From Piscicola geometra (taxonomy: Eukaryota; Annelida; Clitellata; Hirudinida; Piscicolidae), in contig OX030965.1 of the NCBI GenBank assembly GCA_943735955.1, forward strand, positions 6,361,003-6,425,002: a stretch of 64,000 bases of DNA, in the 5' to 3' direction. Shown here piece by piece: positions 14,001 to 27,395 of the stretch. The notes beneath the pieces are model-generated. The model had not been told where the DNA came from, ran no database searches, and saw nothing but the letters and a program-made list of their open reading frames with translations. Numbering within the stretch: the stretch's first letter is position 1; the number at the start of each line of letters is the position of its first letter. The translations under genes and the position numbers were made by a program.

Positions 14001-17000
14001 TCATCAGACTTTTAAAAGCGATGTGGGATTTGAAAATAAGTAGAAGAATTCATGTTTTGGAAATTCGAAAATAAAACTAACAAAAATTTCAATTTTTTTA
14101 AAAAACTGGTTTAAAAAAAAACCTTTTCTTTATTGCAAATAAATAATGAACTCACTTTATTATAAATAATTTTTTTTATAACAATACCAAGTAAGACTAA
14201 GTTTCAAAAAATTTTAAAATTTAAAAACAATAAAAAAACCAAAAAAGATAGTATAAATAGCAATTAGACTTCTGAAAGGGGCAGAATAATTGAACCATAT
14301 ATCTTTTAGGTCTGAACACCAGCCAAGAAAAAACTGAAAGTAATTTTATATTTTTCCTTTTTCAGTTGAGTATTTTTTTGGTTTTTTTTTAATTAACATT
14401 TGAAATGAAAATGTACTTTTATAATTTCAAAGGTACTTCCAAGTTAACTTTTAATTGATTTATTTTAATCTCAGAAGAAAAAAGCCTCGGCACGAAATCT
14501 ATTAAAAATTTAAAAATGAATAATTTTACTTTAAAAAAACTAAAATTAAAAACATTTGAGAAGGAAAATGAGAGTCTGTAATGGTGGAGTAGATTAAGTA
14601 GGAATTTTCAATAGAAAGGATATAAAACGCATGTAAGCATACGAATAGACTGTTTAGATGTTGTTTACAGAAATATAAAAAATTAAAATCATACAGAAAT
14701 ATATTTATTATTTGAAATTTTTTAGTTTCCTTTAAATTTTGAAACTAAAATGTTTTTACAAAAAATCACTTTTTTTTATATGAAAAAAAGGACAAGAAAA
14801 AACCATTCATTTCAACACTGAAATCCTCGTTCAGCGGTTACTTATTCATTCAAAGCTTCGTACTAGTTTGCATTTTTATTAAATTTTTAAAGCTTCTTTT
14901 AACTATTCACTAACGATTATATTAAAAAATCGTGAATACAATTTTGATTCATTTTCGGAAAAATAATATTTAATCAACTCAAAATTATGAAAAGTTTGAT
15001 TTTAGAACTTAATACTTAAAATTTCGAAATGAAAATTGACGGTAAAATGTTAAGTTGGTTGAAAAAAATTTCAAGATCTTTTCATATAAAAAAATGTTTA
15101 AGTAAAATTTTTATTAAATATTTTTTTATTATAGTCAAATAAATAAAAGTAATTTTTGAAAAAAAATATTTCTGCAATCCACTCAGACAAAAAATTCATT
15201 AAAAGACAAATACAAATTGGTTGGCCATTAAGAATAGATAATAATATTTTGTATTAACTACTTAGCATAATGTTGTCGGAAACAGAAAAAGCAATTTACT
15301 TATACAACAATTAATGTTCTTCATTTTCTAAACAAATCTGTGAATTTTTTAAAATTTTAATTTTTACTTTTTTAGAAAAATTATCATTGTGAATTGTAAA
15401 ACCAAAGAATTTTTTTTTATTTATTTCAAAATTTTAAACTTCCAACCTTGGACGACAATTTAATTACAAATTTCACGTTTAAGAAAAATTATGATAACAT
15501 TTTCTTATTGAATAAAAAAATTTTTTGACAAGCATTATTATTTGTAAAAGTTTTTTAGTTATTAGAATTCCTAATAGCTAAGTATATAAAGCCTCTTCTA
15601 AAACACTCTGAGAGTAGCCGCTAATGAAAATCTTATTTTACACATGCAGATCTGCAACTAATTATCGTTTTAAGGGTTTGTTTTAAAATTTAACTGATAA
15701 AACGTAGTTGAATATTTATCAGTAATCTTCAAAATTTTATTTAAAAAAACATATTTTCTCAAAATATATTGGAAACGTTTGTTTTCAAACTGCAAATAAA
15801 TTGTTCTAACACCAGCTTGTCACGGTTAGTAGCAATACATAACTCGGAAAACCTAACGTCGGCATCGCGGCCTAGGCCTATCTCTTTGATTTATCATCTC
15901 ATTTCCTTTCCTTTCACCTATATTATTATTTTTGACAAAAAAATTTAGTCCAATAGTTTTATTTTTTTCGTTTTATTTTCATGAAATTAAAACAAGCATT
16001 CATAAAGAAATAGAAATTAGACCTTTTTTATAAATTAACTAATTCAACAAGTTTAAAAAAAGTTTTAAAATGAGTAACTTGATATTAGACAGAAATGGGC
16101 ACAAAATATAAGAATTCACAAGCACGCACATGAACATACAATGATTCGTTCAGGCCCAAATGCTATTAATCTTCCGCCTCTCTGAAGACTCTTTTTGTAT
16201 ATAGCTTGCACTTTGGAACTCAGAAAAAAGAATAGTGACTTGAAACTTAATGTAAATGTTGAAAACATTGTTTTGGTCAAGTTATTAAAAATCAATTTCG
16301 CGTAGATTACATTATTGATGAATAGGTATATGTTTTTAAGTCACAAATAAAGTATTTTTTCATGAATACTCAAAAAAAACATTTCAATTCAACTGTAATT
16401 TGCACTTCAAAGTCTCAACAGAATCACCGACATCATGAATAAATCAAAAGATTTTTTAATAAATCTGTGATTTAAACCGCAATATAATTTTGAGCAATAG
16501 AACCTTCAGAACTTAGATATGATATATTTTCACAATGCTATTGGAATGATTCAATGATTTATCGAGTTGATATATAAGCCTATGTGTCATAAAGACAGAC
16601 AACGGCAGTTTTATAATTAAAGTTTTAACTTGTCTGCGTGGCTTTGATAAATACCTGTCAATGATTAATCAATTCATGAGAAATGAAATAGCTTAGAATG
16701 TGGTGTTGAATATGATCGAAGGTATAATGGTTTATTAAATTAACATAATCCATGCATTAGATAATACACACATACACAGGCACACAGAGGCACATATTTT
16801 TCTGAAATATTCTTACTCAAAATCATTGTAAATTCAATTCAGTTTCGATAGTTCTAAGTACTGGAAGTATTATTGGATTTATATTTTCACATTATAAAAT
16901 CGAAAAGTATTAGAAATATAAAAGATGAAACATCTGAGCTTTGACATCCAAATGATAATTTACTAAAAAATAAAAATTGGTTAAACATGAAAAACAAAAC

Positions 17001-20000
17001 GATGAACAGCTGAGAACAGTCTAAAATCTGAATGCTTTTAAACTTAGAATCAGAATTGCTTTCAAAATGTTTAAACTAAAGTTTAGTGTTCTACGTTTTA
17101 ATTTAAAAAAAATTATATTTTGGCATTACTCGTGGAATTTTATTATATTATTTTTTTAAAACATTGATATTGAATGACATGGCATAAAAGCAAATGATAT
17201 TTACCAAATGATTTACATATTAGCAATTAATGGAAAAATAAACTTTACAATGAGCTAGGACATAGTACTAAGCCCGAAGCTATGGAATGTGGAGGAAAAG
17301 GTGCAAAAGATCATGCATCATGCAAGATAACCATTAAAATTCATAACACAACCTGCATCCATCAATCATTTTATCTCACTCGCAAGCAACTCATGCCCTT
17401 ATATGCAGTTTTTCGAACATTTCATAGCTTTAAGAACATTTTTTTAAAGATTTTTTTCTTTTTGTTCATTTTCTAACCATCAATTATTTATTTTATACTT
17501 AGGAATTTCATAAATCAAACTAAAAATTATTTAAAATCTATCTGTAAATGTTTATCTAACAGAGCTTCTGGGTTTCAGATAAAAATTATGGAACGATATG
17601 ACTTCTCTGCGCTTGGGAAATTTATTCGACGATAAATAACTATGAAATAACATGAAGAATAACAATCTTTTCGAATCTATTTCAGAAACCAATGCATCAA
17701 TGTCGAAAGCAATAACATAGTGATATAAATGCGAAACTTGGATAATAGCTGTAAAAACACCGAAAGACATACGCAAAACAAACAGAAATTTTCAAAAAAC
17801 TTAATATGCAGATGAAATTCAGTTTCGTTTCTTCTCATGTAAAACGATATTTTTAAGTAAAAAAAATATCAAAATAGGATCCATAGTGTACGGTAAATAA
17901 GAAAGATATATACAGTAAATCAATAGAATCAAGTTGGATTACTCGTCTTATCGCCCGTCCAGTCCGTTGCATCTATGGACCCGAAATGGACGATGCAAGC
18001 TCTGAGACTTGTGTTTGAGTATTTAAATGGCATTTTGAATCTTTTAAACTCACTTTTTCAATACTATTTCAGTTCTTGATAAACTTGAATGTTATTTAAA
18101 TTATTTGATAAAAATGTTTCGATATGAGGTATTCATTTAATGTTAGTTTTGCATTATAGTAAGTAGGAATTAGTGTATTCTTTTTTCAGTCTTTCGTGCA
18201 ACTTTTTTTGTATCTCAGTTAAGCCAGCTATCTCCAAAGCCATTTATTCTTTCCTATCTAACGTAATTATTATAAAATATCTTCCGTTCATTCAACCCTT
18301 CAATACATCACCCTTAGCAATCCCATTTAGCCTAGATTTCCTAAGTTATTCCGTTCCTTTTCCTATTGCTGACTTCTCATTTCATTTTTATATTTATTTG
18401 AAAATAAAAAAATGTTTTTTCAATGAAAAACTTTACATTTTTGTTTGTATTTTTCTTTCACCATCTCATTTAATCCCCTTTTTTTCGGAAAAAGCCATTT
18501 AAGCCATCAAGCCACTCTATCAAGCCTAGTCTCATCAATTCCACTCTTGTTTTTTTTCATGACAGCCATCTATTTCTTCCTTCCCTTCAGTTCTCCATCG
18601 TTTACAACACAACTCGCTAATGAACTTTTTGTTTACGATGCAAACAACTTCAACAACAAAAACGTTTTGAGCCATTTATTAATACTTTTTTAAACAACTC
18701 CCCAATATTTTTAAAATATTTGTATATTCAACATAATGTTAATTATGATTCTATCGTCAATTTTCAACTATTATCATTATCATCTTTTTGCCAATTCAAA
18801 CTGGAAGTGGAAAAAAGATGAAAGACCTTGCAGGACAAATCTTTCCAGTCTATGGCACTTCTCTCGGTTTGAGGCGCTAGTCAAAACAGTTCTTCAAGGC
18901 AATGTTCATAGACAGTTTCGGTGTTTTACGGATGTTTGAAATTCTCACAAAACCAAGAAAAATGTAAAAAATGGTTTAGAAATTCTGTGTTGGTGCCCCA
19001 ACGGTTTTCGAAATGACTTACTGTATATATTCGTGTTTGTGTTCTATTTCTTAGTTCTGTTATATACTTCTTTTTATCATGTGCTTGCAATTATATTGTC
19101 ATTGAAAAACTCTTTGCTCTATTGTTAGTGACGATTTACTGTTCTTATAAATTAGCTCTCGATTGCCTCAAACGCGGGTTTACACACAACAACATTACTT
19201 TTTAATAAGAAGAATAAGGAAATTGAAATAAAAATAGTTATAATAACATTGAACAGGAAGAAAATGTTAATATGAAAAAGACTATTTAAAACATGTAAAT
19301 GATTTTTTTGTCAAGTTGAATTTAAAGTCATCATTTTTTTCATTAATAGAAAGCTTGTTTTCAGAGCTGTAAGCATATAGTGGGTGGATGTTTTATGCGT
19401 TGTGAACGTGTGTTTTTTTGTGGTTTGGGATGTTTTATTTGGAAGTGTGCACACAGCCACTTTCACGTACACCAAAACGTATGCATGTGAGAGTTTGTTT
19501 GTAAATGCATATTTGTAAGTGTGTGTGTTTTTGTATAACTTGTATTGTGTGTACGTGCAATTTGTATGTTACGTAGTGTGCGTTAGGGTCGTTACGGCTA
19601 GTGGAAGCAAAATGATATGATAAATTCATTTATGGAAGCCGTCAAGCCGAAGTAAATGTAGTCGTATAAGAAAGAGAAAAAAAATTTAAAAATGTAAAAA
19701 CTTGAAAGCGTTCGAATGAAAAGATGAACAGATGCTAAAAAATTTTTATTTAATCATGTATAAAGGTCAACTTTGACTTAATTGAGAAGAAGAAAAGAAT
19801 CTTGATGACGGAAGCTCAGAAGACGTTACGCAGAAGAAAGGACAACGATGAAAGAAGTCGCTAGATAAGGAAGCAGAGACGTAATTAGATTAATCTAAAT
19901 TATTTTGCAAGAAAATAAAAAGAGAAGCTTGCAAAAAGAAATGAATTGCATATACGTTCATTTAAAATTCTTTCAAGTTTTAATTAAGAAATAGTGAGCG

Positions 20001-20204
20001 AGATGTAAAACTCTGAAAAAGTAATTTCATTTCATGAAATGTTAAGACTTGCATGAGAAGTCTAGAATGCAATAAAAAAAAGATATACAAAGTGAAAATA
20101 TTTAAAAAAAAACACTCTCAAAAAATATTTGATAAATGAATTTTTTTGAGATAGCCTCACCAAACTAGTTTAGGATAAAACAAAAAATAGGCTTGAAAGA
20201 AAAC
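11076..20204. other. AT-rich intergenic DNA with three small less-AT-rich patches
   Basis: About 9 kb with no gene recognised. Patches that stand out by composition are 15815-15885, which includes the palindrome GGCCTAGGCC; 17940-18005, which has short interlocked inverted repeats; and 19375-19600, which is TG-rich. A pyrimidine-rich stretch at about 18170-18620 creates a 109-codon open frame of low-complexity Phe/Ser/Leu composition that is not credible as a protein. Confidence 0.5.
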
Positions 20205-20460
20205 ATTAGAAAAAAAAGGTCGCCTAGTGAGAGAACCGTAGCAAGCGAGAGATAGACGTCGCAAGCAGCAATTTACAAGCCTCGACTACCCCTCTGGTCA
20301 CCAGAGCCTGCATAATCAAGAAAAATGGCCTGAGGATTTTTTGGTTGCGTGCCTGCTAAGCGAGTAATGGAAAAATAAGATGGGCGTAATGCAAATAAGT
20401 TTTTTTTTCTTTTTCTTGAGAGTGAAATTGGGTTTTGCGGGCCGCTGTTCCATCTCTCTA
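20205..20460. other. Less AT-rich island with palindrome and octamer motif, function unknown
   Basis: This block is clearly less AT-rich than its surroundings. It contains a perfect palindrome with 7-bp arms at 20292-20306 (CTCTGGT-C-ACCAGAG), a GACGTC palindrome near 20258, and an ATGCAAAT octamer (POU-type site by consensus) at 20389-20396. No open frame of protein-like composition is visible. It could be a regulatory element or a fragment of a decayed repeat; the sequence alone does not decide. Confidence 0.35.
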
Positions 20461-23400
20461 AGTGGACTTAACGATTATTTGTGAAACAATTTTTCCCTTT
20501 TAAATGAAATAGAAAAAATTCAGAAAAAACTTATAGAACAAAGTAGTTTTTATTTACATTCTATTTTCATTTTTATGTTTTTTGTTGCCAAAAATTTACA
20601 TTGAAACGACGCTTCATCCAAATATGTTTTTCGGCAGCAATGAATACATAAAGAGCATAACGACTCGCTGGTTAGATGGTGGTGAAAAGCCTTCAATTAT
20701 TTAACGACGGCTTTGATGAAAATTTATTTGTCAACTAATCCAGTCGAGGGCAAATCATTGATTAATAATTTAAACAAAAAACTATTATGAAACTTTTAAT
20801 GTGCATTAAATGCAATCAAATTGAATTTCGGTTGAAATTCATTTTCATTTCCTACTCAAAAATGCAACATTTAATCTATTTTTTCCGAATATGTATAAAA
20901 ATTTGTAACAAAAAGTTTTTTATGCATATTAAAAATAGTATGAAGGTCTTTAAGGTGATTGAATTTTCTGGTTTTTGGAAATTGCTAAAAGCCTAATGAT
21001 TGAAAAGATGCCAGGCAGAAAAAATGGGAAGACTTTCAGATAAATCAACTTTAACGTCTTACCGTGGCGTTAGTTATTTAAATTTTCAAATTTTCAAAAA
21101 TCTTAGAGCTTCGTTCTTGGAACACTTTTTTCATATTTTTTTATTGTTATTAAATCTTTGTGAAAAGTACTTTGATTTTTTTCGTGCAATGTTTTTGGAA
21201 ACTTCTAAGTTAAGATGAAATCAAAAGTGTGTTGCTAAAAAGTTTTAAATTTTTTCAAATTTATTTGTTTATCTTCAAGTTTAAGCTTTGTGGAAAAGAA
21301 TTTTAATAAATATAAGTAATATTCGAATTGAATATTTGATAAATAGAACAATAAGCTATAAAAAAACAAAATACAAGTTTTGTTTAAAAAACAGAATTAA
21401 AAAACATAAAATCACTGAAAAGAAAAAAGAAAAAAAAAGAAACAAACAAATTAGTCAATAGCCTCCTAACTCAACAAACAAAGCAATTGAAAACGTGCTT
21501 GCTTCAAATAAGAGATGAATCAAGGACCAGAAAAACAAAACCATTTTTTTCTGAAATAATTCTAACTTTACATTGTTTTCCATAATTTTGGACACTTTCA
21601 TCACTCATCTAAAAACTCAAATTGAATACTTTTTTTGGAGATTTATATACCAGTGAGTATGGCGAACTAACACATTATTCAACACACCCTAGACAGACCC
21701 TTGAGGTGACTACTAAACATGCATTCTATTATACGCCATATTTAACCATTACAATTACAAACAGTGTATTTGCAAAACACAAACACTCAAAGGAGTTTGT
21801 AAGCATTCACAAAAACTGTAACAACATAATTATAGTCGATAAAAACGACAAATTATCGTCACTAGCAAAACCAACAACACTATTATTAAAAAACTGAAAA
21901 AAGAGAAATGAAGTAGTTTTGTAACAATAAGGAAGAAAATTGTTCAATTAAATAGTTGAAACACTTTTATAAATAACTTTGAAATCACTTTGATGATTGA
22001 AGTTTCAATATTAAGAAAATTTTCAATAGCAACAACTGCAGCAATAACAACTGCAGCAGCAACAGAAAAAACAACAACAGCTAACTCTTTATTCTAGGCA
22101 CGTTCACTCGATGAATTATTTTGTTTGAACAAAACCCCAGCAGATCCGCCCTGACTAGAAAAACAACAACACTTGTGAAATCATTAAAATGAAAAAAAAA
22201 TAATTTGGAAATTTGTTTAAAGTGTTTAAAAATGATTTCGGAATAGGTTAAAACCGATGATATAAAGTCTAATTACCGAATCAGAAGACTCAACAGAAAA
22301 AAAGAGCATCTGAGTAAAAAATAAAGAATGTGTAGAGAATAGAACAACTTTCGTTTTAAATTAAAAAAATTAAATATGTTCAAAAATCCCAAAAACATTT
22401 ATTTGAAGTTGGAATTCATAGAAGAATAGAAAATTGTTCAGTGTGCTTGTTTGACGTGTCAACTAAATTCATTCAAAAAAGACATAAAAGCCTATAATGC
22501 AAATAAAAATACAAACAGAATCTTCTATTTCGTTGGCACATGTGTTCGTCTGTGTTTTTCATTTTCTTGTCCGAGTTTATACTTTTGTTGATACATTTAT
22601 TTGTTTTTTCACCTATTTTTGAAATTTTTTCTCATGAATTGACATATTTACTGTTGCATATATTAAGTAAAATTACTTGCGTCAAAACAAAAAATTAAAA
22701 TTCTGAATATGTGAGACATGCGTACATGAAGCATGAATAGAAGGTCTCAGCGTAAATTAGAATTAACAGATTGAACGCTCTGAAGTGCACTAAGTTATTA
22801 TCCCGTTTCTCTCGCATTTACCCATATCACGGAAAAAACAGATTCAAAGGCTAGAAAAAACAAGACAACTTTATTTAAACCTATATAAAAATCAAAAACA
22901 AGTACGAAAACTATTTTGACCGTAAATTTATCACTCCCAAAGACCAGCCTATTATGCTGTCTATTTTTTTCATCTGCTTTTGCTACTGATTTATACTTCT
23001 GTACAGTTTTCGTTGCCTGCGCGTGTTGGTGTCTTACTAATACTATATTTTTTCTTTCTCTTCAAAAAAATCGAGTTAGTTGTTTCTGTTTTTGTATTAT
23101 TTTAATCATTCATTTAACTGATGTTATATCTATCCATGGTATCTTAAATATTTTGTTCAGTTTAAAATGAAAATGAATTATTTTGATTTTACCCTATGAA
23201 CAAGCAGTATTCACTTCTCATGTAAATACATTTCGAAAATAAAAACTGTACGGAATTGGTAAATGTCAAAACAACGTCAAACTCGTTGTGAAGCGTCTTG
23301 ATTTAGAAATGCTTTCTGTCGTAGAGCTGCTGCACAAAAAGGTTTCGATCAATAGACAATCCACCTTATTTGTGTCTATTTCAATAACAATCCTACATAT

Positions 23401-26400
23401 GCACTGAAACATGCTCTATTTCCAGGTATCATGCATAAATAAGAAATTTAGCTTAAGTAAACCATTAGAACAATTTAAAATTTGAAAAGTTTAAGTTACA
23501 AAAAACTTGCGTGTTATTGAATAAAATAGGTTTTTTTCACTAAATCCATTGTAAATATGTTTTAAAACTTAATCTATTGAGAAATCATTTGAGGAATAAA
23601 AATATTATTGCAATTGTATCAGTCTTTTATAAGTTATAAAAAATAAAATAAATTTATTTTTTCAAACATCGACAGTTTTACTGATTTTTCAATCCACACT
23701 TTTACACACTCACACTTCCATACCTACAAGCAAAAATTCACGCACAATCGGTCGTGAGCACAAGCTCACATCCACTCATCCGGTCAGCTTCAATTAAAGA
23801 AAGAACGTGGAATCAATGAAGTAAAAAATTTAATAGAACAAAATTGCAAAAAGGATTTTGTAAAGAAAAGGATAAAATAAGAAAATTGAGCCTAGTTCCA
23901 ACACTATGTACCCAAAAAAGAACCGAAACGTTTTATTTTTACTCACAATAGAATAAGAAAAATAGGAAGTGATATATGGTTTGAAATAGCGGTTAACATG
24001 TTTATAAGAAGTAAACATCTCTCCAACAGACAGGCAAGTTTTAAACCTTCAACCTCTGTTCTTCGTCTGTTTTTATGAACTAAGTTTATTGTTTCTACAA
24101 TTTCTTTTTTCCCATATTTTCTTTTAACCACACACATTTTTTCCTAAACATTGCTGTTTCTTTTTCATATTTTCAACTTTACATTTCAATTTTTCAGTTA
24201 GTTGACGTTTATTTTTAGGAAATATATTTTTTAGAATATTTTTTTTAAAATCCACTTAAGCCTATCCATTTATAAAATAAATATTTTCTTTGCATCCTCT
24301 TGAAGGAAAACCTCTTTCATTATAAACACAGCCTCCAGAGTAAACGCTAGGAATTTTTAAAGTTTATTTGATTAAACTTTAATTAAATTTTTATAAAATA
24401 AACCAAAAAATGATAGTTAAGATGGAAAACCGATAAAAAATATCAATGAATCTATACATTTTTTTTTCTGTAAAAAAGAAGAATGAAGCTTCCAAAGAAG
24501 TTACAAATCCTTTTCATCACACTAGACACTTTCTAAATCCTCCATTCATTCATCTTGAAGTCTTTCCAAATCCAATACTGAATCCTTTTCATTCCCTTTT
24601 TCAATTAAATCCACGCAAGCTCTCATTTAAAAGTAAGATGAGCAATCTATCGAGCTAATTCGAATTAAATATTTTTGATATTTTTATTTTCAAAAATTGG
24701 AGTAAAAGTTATACTACTTCCAAAACCTTTTTCAATTATATATTTCATTAATTAAATTTTTCTTATTTTTATATTCAATATAATTTAACATTTCAACTTC
24801 ACTATATAGTTGTAGTTTATTACAAGTTCAAAGATTTTGCATTGTTGGAAACGATTTTTCATGAATATTTTGAGTATTTATTAATCAAATTGATTTCAAA
24901 AAAATAAAACCAGTTTTTTTTCGAAATTAAAATGTATACAAATAATAAACTAATTATATCTGAAAAAGTATGAAAAATAGTTACTGATCTCAATTTGATT
25001 TGAAATTATCAATACTAGAATGATTGATTTATATCAAAAGTAAATTGAATATAACTTCATAAGTGATAAAAATATATACTGATTTGTTTATTATAAAAAA
25101 TATTCAAAGAAATAATAATAGATATGTAAATTTAGTTAATTAATTTCAAGACCGTGCTTTATTAGGCTCTTCAAACATAAATTCACACATGCATGGCTAT
25201 TTGTATATTAGAATATTACCATATATAGTAATATGATTTTAATTTAGCTATTTAAGAATGTCTGAAGATTTCAAGGTGACATGAAAACTTATGAAAAATT
25301 TAATTAATACTTCAACTTTTAAATTAAATTGAACGAAAATTAAAAAGTATTTCATACAACAAACTTTTTGTTCGATTGTGTTGAAGATTTAATTTAAGAA
25401 AAAAAATATTTTTATTAAATTAACAAATAAATTTAATTTCATTGTGGAAATAAATATTTATAATTCTACTTTTTTATTTAAATCTATAAAAAACCGTAGT
25501 TTTAGATTCTGTTAACAATTCAAAATTTAAAAAAAATTACAAATATGAAAAAGTGTTTAATGAAACTCAATTAGGTAGGAAAACAATTAAAAAAAATTAA
25601 AAACAATTTAAAATAAATATAAAAAATCGAAAAGCAGTTTTTTCAATCAATTTAACTTCTCAAAACACCCTAGTAAATCAGCCAGCCACTTCAGAAAATC
25701 AAACTGATTTATTTAAAACTTCAATCTGCTAATATTTTTTGTACTTTAATTTATTATTTGTAAAGTTTGTAAAACAAATTTATAATTTTGTTTTCCATCT
25801 TAAGTTAGCTTCATTGAATTTTATCATTAAACTTAGCTTTTTCATCGTTATTATATTTGTTCCTAAACAATTATGTTACTAATTTTTTGAAACTAATTTT
25901 TCTATATGTTTTTTCAATAACTTCATTACAGACATACAAGCATTATCTCAAACCCCTCCATTAGAAAGATTTACTATTACGTCTCGCAATCGACAATATT
26001 TTATTACTGGCATGGTTCAAGTTGTATTTGTTGGTTATAAATACCAAACACAAGGTTTGAATAAAATTTAAAGTATAACATTTTAAAATATTTTGTTAGA
26101 TTATGAACTCAAATTTTAAGAAAAATATCTATAATTTTAAATTAAAATTTATTCACACTAATTGAAACAAAATGTTCCAAACATATTCTTGCTTCATTTA
26201 AATAGAACAGTGAATTTGCATTTTAACTAAGCCAGTCATGCCGTTTCAAACTTATGATATTTCATTTTTATAGATTTTCTAATCTGAATTTCTAAAAGAC
26301 TTTATTAAATTATTAGACATTATATACAAATTTTTGGAATCAAATTATAAAATTCTACGAATTTATTTATTTTATTATTTTTCAAACATTAGTTTAGTTA

Positions 26401-27261
26401 ACTTATGGGTAAAAAAATTTAATGAAAAAAGTATCTTTGTTGAATGAAATTTTCTTTATACGTTTTATGCAAAACATCAGTTTAAAAATTCTACTGGCAA
26501 ATCTGACCTCATTAACGACCCACTTCAGTATTTTTTTTCTCTCCACCTGATGTCTTATCTTCAGTCCATTTAATTAGTTCGTATTCTATCTTGAGAATTC
26601 TATCGATTCATGATAGAAAAGATTCGAATTAAATTTTGACAAATTATAAGAATTTTTTCGGATAAACAATAGAAAAAAGATTAAAATGTGAATTGTAATT
26701 TTGTCTTCAAAAAATAGACACATATTTATTTATAGTAAAATTTAGGATTTTTCATTTCTTACATTCCTTTTTCGTTTCAAAATTGCATTTTTTTGTTTCT
26801 TCATCCCTGCAATGTCAGAATGACATACGAGCCCTAATGCATTGTTGTAGTTTATTTAGTCTATTACGTCATTCAGCCTAAATCCTTATTTACTCACGCT
26901 AATCCTTCCGCAACAAATGAATCAAACGAAAAAAACATTTCAAATAAAAAATTATTTTCAGTTGAAACTCTTTTCTCAGAATAATTTTTAATAAATTTTC
27001 ATTTCTGTGAATATTCAATTAATTTCCTTTAAAAAAAAGAATAATTTTTCAAAATAATTCAATCCAGAATTAAACCATGTTAGTTTTCAACTAGGCAAAA
27101 AAAAGATCAAAATTACTCATTGTTTAAACTATTTTTAATCTATAATTTTTAACACATAAACAAAGTTTTTGTTTTTATTGTTTCCTAAACTAAATCTCTC
27201 TTTCAACATTATCATTTCCAACAAACAATCATTTTCCCCAATCATTGCCATCAGTTAACAG
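20461..27261. other. AT-rich intergenic DNA, nothing recognised
   Basis: No gene seen. A short CAA/CAG-rich patch occurs at about 22028-22085, and a second ATGCAAAT octamer at about 22497. Open frames of 60-90 codons (for example 21622-21897 plus) have no recognisable domain and are the length expected by chance in a few places. Confidence 0.5.
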
Positions 27262-27395
27262 TCGCATGCTTGAACGACAATTTGTCGAATAAACATTCTG
27301 CTTGCTTGGGCAGGCAAGATCCACTTGAATCCTCTTCCAACAAATCTTGCCTGTCTTCTCAAGCATCCATCGATGGTTTTTCATTCAAGTGGCTG
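27262..27395. repeat. Cluster of interlocking short inverted repeats
   Basis: Within about 130 bp there are three perfect complementary pairs: ATGCTTGA 27266-27273 with TCAAGCAT 27359-27366; CAGGCAAGAT 27311-27320 with ATCTTGCCTG 27344-27353; and CCACTTGAAT 27321-27330 with ATTCAAGTGG 27383-27392. There are also two self-complementary palindromes, 27275-27287 (CGACAA-T-TTGTCG) and 27367-27376 (CCATCGATGG). The second and third pairs interlock in a-b-a'-b' order. This may be a decayed foldback element, a structured RNA or a regulatory site; no family is recognised. Confidence 0.5.

Noticed and set aside
18173..18693. Overlapping plus-strand frames of 109 and 82 codons
   Set aside because: Pyrimidine-rich plus strand gives Phe/Ser/Leu/Pro-rich peptides; typical compositional artefact.
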